Positions 49,979 through 59,450 of a stretch of DNA of 64,000 bases are shown in pieces (the first letter of the stretch is position 1; each line of letters begins with the position of its first letter). Source of the stretch: Saccharina japonica (lineage: Eukaryota > Sar > Phaeophyceae > Laminariales > Laminariaceae). The stretch spans positions 1,028,789 through 1,092,788 of the forward strand of contig MEHQ01000605.1 of the NCBI GenBank assembly GCA_008828725.1, in the 5' to 3' direction. The position numbers and the translations under genes were made by a program. A model generated the notes under the pieces. That model saw only the letters and a list, made by a program, of their open reading frames with translations, made no database searches and was not told the DNA's origin.

Positions 49979-50299
49979 CACCGCATTCCGTCTAGAATTA
50001 ATGCGTCATCGTCAAACAATCCGGCCACTAACGTTGAGCGTGGGAACCGTCCTTGCGTACGCACCCCTAGTATCATTGCACGTTTGACGTACAGTGCATG
50101 AGGGGCGGCAGCTGGTCCGACCGGACAATGTCCGTCCTCTGCTACCGTTTTTCCTTTTAAACTGCTGAGATTTGAGTCGATGGACGGTAGTGAACAGTCG
50201 TCTGCAACGATTACAATAGCGAGACATAACTCTCCGATCGTACCTTGACAGTTTTGTAGAGCCATGTAGATTTGTCCTGAGTGCATGCATGTCTAGGGT

Positions 50300-50640
50300 A
50301 TTTCCTATCGACGATGTACAACAGGCAGTCGTACTTTACTGTTCCTGTTGTAGCTGCAAGTCTCCGCTTGTGGAGTCCGACACTCTCCAGATACACTTGT
50401 GTTTTTGTTGTAGCGGCCAGACATGCAACCACGTACCAAGTATATGTCATCCGAGATGTCGTTCCTTGCCTTGAAGTCGAACTGTAAGGTGTTATTCCCT
50501 GTTTGTGGGTTGATGAGCGCATGCAATGTGGCTGTTTTGTCTCTCATCCGGCGATACACATCATTCGCTGCTGCAGCGGCAACAGACCGAAAAAGTCATC
50601 CTGCACAGTTGGAAGCCACCCCACGTTGAGGCCAGTTCTG
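50300..50640 (-). other. Gene X block in unit C
   Basis: A minus frame of 84 codons (50305-50559) preceded by an Ala-rich stretch (SVAAAAANDVYRRMRD..). The Ala-rich stretch and following T..LH are also seen in unit D (about 61175-61260, VAAAVAANNV..TTVPLH) and unit A (28150-28330, GAATADI..VALH). Conservation in one frame in three diverged units suggests a real exon. Function unknown. Confidence 0.35.
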
Positions 50641-51598
50641 ACATGAAACCCATGAAAGACAGCGCAAACCACGGTTCTCAGCAAGCAGCAGACTCGTCAA
50701 ACGCCATGTGAACCTGATTGTCTATACGTGAGTTGTAGTCCACTGGTATGTTGAGTGGGTCATTGTTCCAATCACGAAATGGAGTATTGTGGATAAAGCT
50801 TAGCGAGAAGTAGACATAGAAGGAAGCTAGACTTTGCGCATAGGTTTCCTTTGTTTCCGAGGTTTTCTGCTTTCGGGAATGTTATGAGGGATCGACGTTG
50901 AAGCTCATGCTGCACATTGTCGGATAGCAAAAATGACAATAATAATTGTATTGTTACGTTTCATTATCGTCATCCAGACAATACGTGATTAGTGCTGCGC
51001 CAATCAGAATACACCAGTCAATCACACCACATAGACTGGAATTGGTATGACGTACATCAACCATGTACACCGTTTTCTGTACGAAATTGCTTCGGTAAGG
51101 GATACCGTATTGAGGCATAACCTCTCTGGTTGGCAGGGATTCCTGTGTTTAGAGCTACCTGTTGCCGATATCGTTGGTTCCGATGTGAACTTTCTGTAAA
51201 GCTTGAAAATAGGGTACCAGACGAAGCTTACGATTTCCTTAATGCCTGTTTTCGTGTGGGCCACTTAGCGCGCCCGGTGCAAAGTCTCGGAAACGTTCGT
51301 CGTATCCTTCCGCCGCCACCGTACGCCTCCGTGCTTCACGGTGACGGTCTAACCCGGAGAGAATTACTAACTCACCGGGAAAACTGACGTTTAGAACGAT
51401 GAATGTGCGAGTCGGTGACCAATCACACGGCTTAGAGGTTACCGACTGACACACGTGCATACCCGGTAGTAGAGCACGGCATATATCCTGACAAGGAGGC
51501 CCCGCCAGATTCACACATACTATTTGGAGCACGCACCTACTGCTGTACTCGGGGGGGGGGGGGTTCGCGTGGGTTCAAATAAACTCAAACAAAACCAA

Positions 51599-52064
51599 GA
51601 CGCTCGCTATGATAGCTTTGCAGCCTTTGGTTTTCCTGAAGGTCCTCACATTAATAGCTTTATACCAATAACAAGGCTAACACGCATATGTTCGAAAAAA
51701 AACATAACGCTCCCGCCGACCAACAAACCCATGCCCTAGGCATCCAACAACATCGATTTACAAAAACAAATATTGGATTGGGGCCCATATTAAATAGGAT
51801 GAAAACCATTCAATTTGGAAAAAATCAAATCAAATCCGCTTTTCATTGGTCAGAACCCGCACCACCACCCAATATCATACCCCAAGATCCTAATCTTTGG
51901 TGCTGGTGCGTGTGTTGACCAATGAAAAGCGAATTTATATTTAATTTTTTTGTTTGAATTGGATTTATTTTATACTCGTTAATATGGGCCCTTAAGGAGA
52001 GTCCCTCGTCATTCAGAACCTATTGTTCTAGCCAGCAGGTGCTACCTCTGTCGCAGCACGCGTC
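51599..52064 (+). mobile_element. Family A element split by a family B element
   Basis: The left end GACGCTCGCTATGATAGC is degenerate; the right end GCTACCTCTGTCGCAGCACGCGTC is good. A family B element occupies 51780-51995, so this is a nested insertion. Confidence 0.7.
51780..51995 (-). mobile_element. Family B element nested in a family A element
   Basis: Ends GGGGCCCATATTAAATAGG and CTCGTTAATATGGGCCCTT. The core CATACCCCAAGATCCTAATC is the reverse complement of the core of the copies at 9.8 and 53.4 kb. Confidence 0.85.
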
Positions 52065-52102
52065 CCCAGCCCTACTGAGAGGTAGTTTTCACACAGCTTA
52101 AC

Positions 52103-52369
52103 GACGGATGATACGGTAGAGGTACATTTAATTGTTTTGAGGGTGGTCGCTGGCGGCGCTCCGGACCTCAACCGAAAACTGCTTCTGGATGAAAACAAAA
52201 ACATGCTGTACTCGTACCAATTAATAATTCCGTGACCGTAAGTATATATATATAAAAAAAGAGTGCGACACAAAAATTCAAGTATCACGACGAGTTTGGA
52301 TTAAGATCTAGCCCGATCATTCCGAGCTAACTTCAGCCAAATTGTGCTACCTGATTCGTAGAGCACGTC
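52103..52369 (+). mobile_element. Family A element, diverged
   Basis: Left end GACGGATGATACGGTAGAGGTAC; right part GATCATTCCGAGCTAACTTCAGCC then GTGCTACCTGATTCGTAGAGCACGTC. It carries a (TA)n run and lies 40 bases after the previous copy. Confidence 0.65.
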
Positions 52370-52870
52370 TAAGACGAGTGCACTTTCACCTTCGTCGCAC
52401 GAGCTCGAGGATCGGAACCTTTTACTCTCGCACCACATAAACAATACTGCAGGGGCTAGACCCAACGCCAATGTGTATCGACTGTAGGTTGGATGGCTCC
52501 CGAGACATATTTGTCTCAGCTGCAAGCCCGAGAGGTCCAGCAAGAAAAGTTGTTTCGTGGTCAATGCTCGTGTATTTAGAAGTCTGGGAGTATGCACAGT
52601 AGTTTGCGGTTTTCCAACTACGCCTGTATGGTTTAACTTCGACATCAAAAGCCCGGTATGCGTGTGATTCAGTAATGTTGTCGATTGCGTTATTTTTGAA
52701 CCTGGCTTATTGCTGTACGCCGATACACCTGTCTGTTTGGTACCTTTCTTGACGATAATTTGTTTCGTTTGTGCCATAGAACACCCACGACCTACGAAAT
52801 GTTTGAGACATTTATGGCAATGTACCTCTTTGCTGTAGGGGCAGGAGCGATGGACACGGCTCCTTTCCAT
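52301..52870 (-). other. Open frame of 189 codons, function unknown
   Basis: The longest uninterrupted frame outside the recognised genes. It starts at ATG 52868-52870 and has four early Cys/His residues (CPYSKEVHCHKCLKH..GC) that loosely resemble a metal-binding cluster. The final third overlaps a family A element, so at least the C-terminus is not ancestral coding sequence. It sits in the spacer before the GDPH gene of unit C. Confidence 0.2.
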
Positions 52871-53044
52871 GCCATTTAAGTTCTAACGAAATTTCCTGGC
52901 AATAAATAAAGTTGCTCTTCCTCGCGCAACACATGAATGTGGTTTCCGTGACTTGCTTGCTAACGAATGGTTTTTGCCGTTACCGATATGATACCCATGC
53001 TACCTAAACAATACTGAAATCTGAACACACTGCTTATCCCATAC

Positions 53045-53116
53045 NNNNNNNNNNNNNNNNNNNNNNNNNNNNNNNNNNNNNNNNNNNNNNNNNNNNNNNN
53101 NNNNNNNNNNNNNNNN
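53045..53116. other. Assembly gap (72 N) followed by a C run
   Basis: Unknown bases followed by a run of cytosines at 53117-53129. The gap lies about 100 bases before the start codon of GDPH copy C, so its promoter is incomplete here. Confidence 0.98.
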
Positions 53117-53215
53117 CCCCCCCCCCCCCGCGACCCCCGAATATGTACGTTCTTGTCGTTGTGTCACCCTGCCTGTGGCGCAGCGAACGTCTACCGATTG
53201 TACTACGCGACCACG

Positions 53216-56200
53216 ATGCGGGCAGTTCTAAAGTTTCTGGCCGTGAGCCTGTGCGTTCAGGCCACGTTTGGCAAGGTAACAACTCGGTCACACGTTCAAC
53301 GTGAGACGCATGCTACGATAAAGGTCATAGCGTGTTTTTACAAATTTTGTTTTGTCGCGTGCTACAATACAGGTATTAAGGGCCCATATTAACGAGTATA
53401 AAATAAATAGAATTTGTAAAAATAAAATTCAAAATTCGCTTGACATTGGTCAACACACGCACCAGCACCAAATATTAGGATCTTGGGGTATAATCTTGGG
53501 TGGTGGTGCGGATTCTGACCAATGAAAAGCGGATTTTGTTTTTTATTTCAAATTGATTTTTGTTTTACTTCGATAAAATGGGCCCTAAGCACGTTTTGGA
53601 GAGTTTTTGTTTCTGAATGATGGTAATAAAGGCATCTTAACCCAAATCCGTCGGAATATCATTGCTGCGTTGCAGAATGTTTCCTTTTTATACTCGGGAC
53701 ATCGGAGAGTTCGTCGGGTAGCACTTTGGCTTCGCTCCTAACTCAGTGTTGTTAGGCGAGATGTGGAGCTCCTCAAGTCAGCAAGCAGTCTCAGACATAC
53801 AACGGTGCACCTCTACCGTAGCATGCGTCGGATTATCACTGCCGCTGTGTTGCAGAAGGTTTCATTTTATACCTACTACTGTAGTTAGGCCATCGGATAG
53901 TTCATCAGGTAGCGCTTTGGTGTTGCTCATAAATCCGTTTTGTTGGGCGAGTTATAGATCTCCTCAAGTCAGCCGTCTCATGAAAATAACGGTGGACCCT
54001 TGGTGGACCTCTACCGTAGCATGCGTGCGTCGTTTTTGGGTGACGCGGCGCATTTATCCAACATCGTCTTACTTTCGTGCTTGTGATGCAATACGTTTCA
54101 TTTCATCGGGTATACATTTTTTTTGCCTCCAATTTTAGTTTTTGGTGGGGTGTAGAGGTTCTCACGTGACCACCCTCGGAAGCTTCATAGTGCTCCTCTA
54201 CCGTAGCATGCGCCGAGCGTAGTCTGCATATACCTCGGTCTTACGCCACACACCATCACCACCACCACCACCACCACCACCACCACCATTTGACAGAGCA
54301 ACCCCACGTCAGAGGTGGTGCTTTACTCTCTGCGCCCCTTTCATTCCGAAATCAATATGTCATCAGAACCATGCCTTTATAACAGGTTGTTTTAGCGCAA
54401 CCCGGTTCAGAGTTTATCTGGCAGCGCTTGTCGTAATATTATCACATCGACCGGACGTTTCGCACGCGATCATATTTAACCCCTGCCGTGGTATGAGTCA
54501 AGGCAACACGACTGGCCGGGGTGTAATTCGTTAGTCTCCGTCATGTTGGACATTCTCTCCTTTTTTCATAGGGCCCTCGTTCGGATTGTCGTTCATGTAG
54601 TGGACCATTTGTTAGTGAGGGAGGGGGGGGTAAGGGGGCGATACACACTGCTACTCGCGGTGTATCGCTCCATGTTCGGTTGGTGTATGCGTGTTGCGTG
54701 TGCATTCCGCTTGTGTAGCACGAACACCCTGGGTATGCCGCCAGCCTTCCGGTACACGAATATTACCAGCAAATCAAGCTTGATATACCTCATCTACCCA
54801 CTCCTTACAAAAGAAACAAAACCCAGTGTTCGAGCAAACAAGCATGCCATGCTTCGTAGTGCTTCCAATCTGAATCGAAAAAACCTATAGAGAATAATAC
54901 GACACGCGAAAAGTCTTCGCAGCTCTTAGCTATTGGCGAATCAACCCCTCGTCCCCGTTATATCCCATTCCTGTCACACGTTTCCCATTAGCTCTTAGTT
55001 CAACTTTCAGGTGTGGAACCCGTCAAACCCGAAAGAAGTCTCCGCGGCGGGTTCAATTACGCAGTGCACGAAGCAACCGAGGGCGACACTGTGCATCCGC
55101 TAAATGTCGCGGAGCCGAGCGGCGAACGTGCTCTGCAGTCTTCTCCTGTTTCCGAGAATCTGCCACACCGCCAGCTTGGTACATTCTGGACTTACTTCAC
55201 AGTTGTCGGGTTCGTTATCGACCTCGCGCGCGATGAGACCGCCCACATCGGCATCTACATAGAAATCACCGCACCCGGAAACCACCTGTTTAGGTTGGGA
55301 AACTCTATTGAGGTTGGTTATGATGGCACCGGAGTCACCGGAACCGACGTTGATGACTTCTTCCTCAACGAGGACAAGACGGCCATGTGCGACGGCTGCA
55401 CGGTGACGGCAATAGCGGAGGGATGCGAAGCCGGGGTCTGCCGCGGCTACGACAAGGACGCTACTAACAGCAACATCAGTGCTACGGTGGGTTAAGCTGT
55501 GCAGCACGCAACTCGGACGTACCCCCCATCTACTGCAGCGCTCGAGTCCAAGTTGCCATTACAGTACATGACACCTTTTATAAGAAACAGGGTAATAAGA
55601 AAGCCAGGCTGAGATTTAGAGGAAAATAGGAAATTCAGGAGTCGTGATCTTGAAATTAGTGTAGAAAGCACCCTCTCCCTAATATGAAATCGAGCCTGGA
55701 CCAGACTCCCTGCTTCTTATAAGGTGTCCTGCACTGTCCACGTGGGAGAACAGTGTCAGTTTCCAGTGCAAATATGCCTGCGTGCCATTCGACCCAGATT
55801 CCACACCGCTCGTATCACCCCAGTCTTCGCGCGTTGAAAACAATAAGAGTACCATCGTCTAGTCAAACTTTATTTAGAATGAGGGGCGAGCTCCTTAACC
55901 CAAACCCCTTTGAGTGTCGTTGTTGTTTTGAATAATATTCAGTCGTATAGAAAGACCATGGGATGCATTATCCGGGTTCCACTGTCCGCAGTTCGAAACC
56001 AAAGGTCAGTAGTTGACTTACTATTAATATTGATCCTCTCACGTACGCTGCCCCAGAATTGACGTCGTGCACCTCTACTGTAGGATGCCTCCAACGACGA
56101 ACCCGTATACACCCCACCCCCTAATGTTACTCTGCCGAACGACAGATCCATGGGGATCCGCACATGGTCGGCCTGCTGGGCCAGAAAATCGACTGGGCCG

Positions 56201-57054
56201 GAGAGGACAACGGATGGTACTGCCTGCTATCCGACGGACCCGACTTCCATGTCAACATACGCCTCAGCGCACCCATGCCCGAGGAGTTCCCCGACAGGCA
56301 GCTCATCTCCGCCGTGAGCATCCTGACCGATGACGGCCGCCACTCTCTCGTGGTAGAAGTCATGGACCCCTACACCACGACCACTAACGGCTGTCCCAAG
56401 GACGCATCGGTGCCCTGCTTGGCCGACGGAGGCCTCCGTATCCGGTTGGATGGCGAGGATTCCCCCGCCATGCAAGCCCCTGTCGAGAACCTCCGGCTGC
56501 CGGGAGGTTCGCCCGTTGTCGTGTCTGCAGTGAACCTGCCGGCGCAGTGCCGCCCGTTCGGCGGGGACCGTATCTGGGCCACCCACTTCGCCGCGATGAT
56601 GAGCAACCACCGCAACCTCCGTTTGGATTCCGTTCCGTTCGCCGAGTGGATTCTGCAGCCTGTCTCCCTCGCGGCTCCGACCTGGTGTGCCAAATATCTG
56701 GAGGAAGGAGGATCCGCCAGCCTTTTCTCTACGCAATCCGAGCATGCTACTTTCCGCGTGGAAACTCCGACGGCCGCCGTTAGGATCAACGTCGGCGTTA
56801 ACTACCAGGACCTCGAGACGGCCCCCGACGGAACTGTGCTGGTTCCCGAGCTGGAGTTCTGGCAGACTGACCTCGGATTCGACGGCCTTAATCTGTCCGG
56901 CAATGTCGCTGGGCTGATGGGCGACACCTCTCGCTTTGTTCTCGACGTCGATGGGGAGCCCGTGATGAGCGGCCTCGGCGCCTTGCACGGCCCCGTGGAG
57001 AGCTACCGTGTTGCCGGCCCCTTCGCCCGTTACTTCGAGAGGCTGCACGCTTAA
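53216..57054 (+). CDS. Secreted GDPH-motif protein (vWD/root-cap-like), copy C, three exons
   Basis: Exons 53216-53275, 54992-55486 and 56146-57054 join in phase 0 with GT-AG borders to give 487 residues. Exon 1 is a signal peptide (MRAVLKFLAVSLCVQ..). Exon 2 keeps the C-x2-C-x8-C-x4-C end. Exon 3 has exactly the same length (909 bases) as in copy A and starts IHGDPHMVGLLGQK, with WYCLL, PCLADGGLRI and TWCAKYL conserved. All frames are intact. Intron 1 (1.7 kb) is filled with family A and B elements and intron 2 with two more, while copy A's introns are only 565 and 232 bases. Exported cell-surface or wall protein by inference; ligand unknown. Confidence 0.86.
53304..54213. mobile_element. 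Pile of family A elements in GDPH copy C intron 1
   Basis: In order: a 40-base left-end fragment at 53304; a family A element from 53353 to 53829 split by a family B element; then two truncated family A copies head to tail (53830-54029 and 54030-54213). Each ends CTCTACCGTAGCATGCG and lacks its own left end. The whole pile lies within one intron. Confidence 0.8.
53376..53588 (+). mobile_element. Family B element nested in a family A element, second case
   Basis: Ends TTAAGGGCCCATATTAACGA and CGATAAAATGGGCCCTAA. The core ATCTTGGGGTATAATCTTGG is the same as in copy 1. Confidence 0.88.
54247..54289 (+). repeat. CAC trinucleotide microsatellite
   Basis: About thirteen CAC/CAT units in intron 1 of GDPH copy C. 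Confidence 0.95.
55570..55728 (+). mobile_element. Family C inverted-repeat element in GDPH copy C intron 2
   Basis: About 159 bases with ends GACACCTTTTATAAGAAACAGGG and CCCTGCTTCTTATAAGGTGTC, inverted repeats of about 21 bases with two differences. AT-rich, non-coding, single copy in this window. Confidence 0.75.
55876..56089 (-). mobile_element. Family A element just upstream of GDPH copy C exon 3
   Basis: Core GGCGAGCTCCTTAACCCAAA and right end GTGCACCTCTACTGTAGGATGC. It stops about 56 bases before the exon 3 splice acceptor, so it may supply part of the branch-point region. Confidence 0.65.
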
Positions 57055-57459
57055 GCGCGTCAGGACTCATTAGGCAGAGAGTGTGACGCATTTTCCCATG
57101 TGTATTCGGGACTCGAGTACATATCATTTGTCTCTTTGTGCTCAGGCAACCGGTGTTGGTATCGAACTGTCTTCAATGGTGTTATCTTTTGGTTTTAAAA
57201 AAACATCCCTCTGTTCGGAAAGCTGGATTTATGTAGCTCCCAGTTTCGTTTCAAAGAGGGGTGTTGCGTTCGTTGGTAGCAGCCAGTGTAATCAGAAGGG
57301 GTAGTGTCACAGGAGAGCGGCGAAAGGCGTGTTACTAATAGTGCAGTACCGTTTGCCTTTACTGTGAGACAGCGATATCTTGCATCTCAGCATAACCGCA
57401 CGGAACCCATTCAATTTGGGCTGCCATGTAGGTGGGAGTGGGGGTTGTTGATGGCAGCT

Positions 57460-57720
57460 GACGCGTGCTGTACACGATAGAGGTACTAAACCGTTTTTAA
57501 GGCTGAAATCGTTTCTGCGTGATAGGGCTCACTTACCCAAAGTTGTCGAACTCTCATTCTTGTTTTGGAAAATTGTTCATTGTATACTTACAGTAAGCAT
57601 GAATTGTTTCATCGGGTAGCATTGTCATTTTCTTTCAAAATCGTTTTTTTGGCGAGGTGCAGGGCTCTTCAAAGGAAAAACCCAAAAATCAACGGGGTGC
57701 GCCTCTACCGGAGCATGCGT
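57460..57720 (-). mobile_element. Family A element downstream of GDPH copy C
   Basis: Left end GACGCGTGCTGTACACGATAGAGGTAC, right end GCGCCTCTACCGGAGCATGCG; core in reverse orientation. Non-coding. Confidence 0.8.
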
Positions 57721-58046
57721 TATCCTGCGTGTAAGACTATCGTTTCCGCTGCATGCACCCGATGCATTCCGACCAATAGACCCCCATTACTTCTCTGAGG
57801 AACTACGCGTATCTCGTTTCGATGTTTTTCTTGCGTGGTTGGGTGTAACGTAGAACGTGGTCGGCGTTTCCATGCCGAGTCGAACTGCGCGGTTGACTCT
57901 CTGAAGCGTAGGGGTAGACCAGAGTTTTCAATGCTATTGTGATCTTAAGTATGTGAGGTTTACCAGGCGACGACATGTACACGGAACGAGCGCTCTCCGA
58001 TTTGATCAATTATATTAGGAGATTGAAGAGCGTTGGTTATTTGGTA

Positions 58047-58277
58047 TCAGGGTATGGAGGATGGAAGCTGCTGCCATGTTATGTTTGTCTCTCGAATGGC
58101 ACGGAATATATAAATTTCGTCAAATACAAGTTTGATCGACGGTACACTTTGCAGGCTCACTGTACCAATGCCGAGCAGGGGCAGTAACTCATGGTGGTGT
58201 CCTCCGCGCGAGATGCCTCTCTGTAGTGTATTTCGTATTGTACGACGTTGCTGAAATATGGACATTTTCACTACCAC
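58047..58277 (-). other. Conserved minus-strand block downstream of GDPH copy C
   Basis: An open frame containing GGHHHELLPLLGIGTVSLQ aligns with the unit B block at 42780-42900 in the same frame. It may be an exon of another gene of the ancestral unit. No family is recognised. Confidence 0.3.
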
Positions 58278-58279
58278 AT

Positions 58280-59450
58280 TATGTCGTGAGCCGACGACTG
58301 CAGTAGTGGCTTTTCGTGAGTCTGTGTATTATCGTTTCACTTGCCTCGGGCGGAACGTGATGCCTCTAATAGAGCGGAAACTGTATTATCGTTTCACTTT
58401 CAAAAGTTTTCGCTCATTTGCGTGATGGTAGGTAGTAGTTTCCAACGGCGGTCAAGTAAAGGCATCAGTTTCCGCTCAAATTGAAAGAGCCTTTTCACCC
58501 AAAGGATCAATCCGATTTTCCGGCCATGGCCTCGCGCGACTCGCAACAATGGTTTGTATCGATTTAAGTGTAGAACTGTGAACATCAGTGCAGCAGCTGT
58601 GATGTAATGTTTCCTCGTATTCGTAAAGACGTCAACAATTTCAGAATTAGGTATGAATAGACTATACGTTAACACATAAGTATACTTAATATGTCATACC
58701 ATTGTAGTATATAGGTGGTATGTGATACACGATACACATATCCAGGAAAAGTTTGCTAACTTTAGGAAGAGCCATGTCCATAGTATTGTTTGTGCTGCTA
58801 TTAATAGAATCAACTTTAACCCACAAAAACAGTGGAATAAGTTTGTTGAGGTGGAAACTGCCTGTCTAGGCTCCGCAATAATACAAAGTATCGCGTCGAA
58901 TTTGACCAGTATGCGCCAAGTGAGCGAAAAAATGACATGTTTCGTCGTCCAATCGCTAACATGGCAATAAGAAGCCGATGTATATTACGTTGTCCGGATT
59001 GGCAAATCACTTAGCATTGGTCATGCCGCGGCCTTGTTAATGTTGTTGGGCCGGCATGTTTTGTTTTTCCGGAAAAAAATATCGTGTTTACAGGACCCCT
59101 CAAGCGCAGAGACACCCAATAGTATTGGATCTTACTGTATGTAGGGAAAGTTGACGCTCGTAACACATTTAATTCTGATTAAAGGTCCCGTTCGTGGTAT
59201 TGTTTGTATATCCCGCTTACCGTTCGGGTAGGCGTTAGTACGTACGGTTGTTTGGTGGAGTATGGCATATAGGTGCACCCCGCAATCCGAAAGCTTGGAA
59301 CATAGCCCCGTCGTCTAGCGCGGGAATCGGCCTAACAAGAAAGACAGTGAACCAAGTTGTGCAATCGCCGAACGTTCAACGAGGGGACACGTAATGCTTC
59401 TCAAGTTTGAAATAGTTCCGTGCACATGCTATCGTGACGGCGGACATTCC
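58280..59450. other. End of unit C, no gene recognised
   Basis: GTATTATCGTTTCACTT occurs twice (58326 and 58382). Frames are short. The end of the block is collinear with the ends of units A and B. Confidence 0.4.

Larger units (their letters stand above)
45935..59450. repeat. Tandem array unit C
   Basis: The most diverged complete unit. It begins with CCGTAGTCTTTGGTTCAGAG at 45935, then carries sequence absent from A and B (about 46030-47780). Collinear landmarks: coding-like block 48574-48768, TLVY block at 49265-49320, gene X block at 50300-50640, GDPH gene at 53216-57054, and TTGTGCAATCGCCGAACG near 59358. Confidence 0.72.

Noticed and set aside
54990..55012. Alternative acceptor at 55009-55010 for exon 2 of GDPH copy C
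   Set aside because: It would break the phase with exon 1. The acceptor at 54990-54991 keeps phase 0 and is mirrored by the one at 30971-30972 in copy A.
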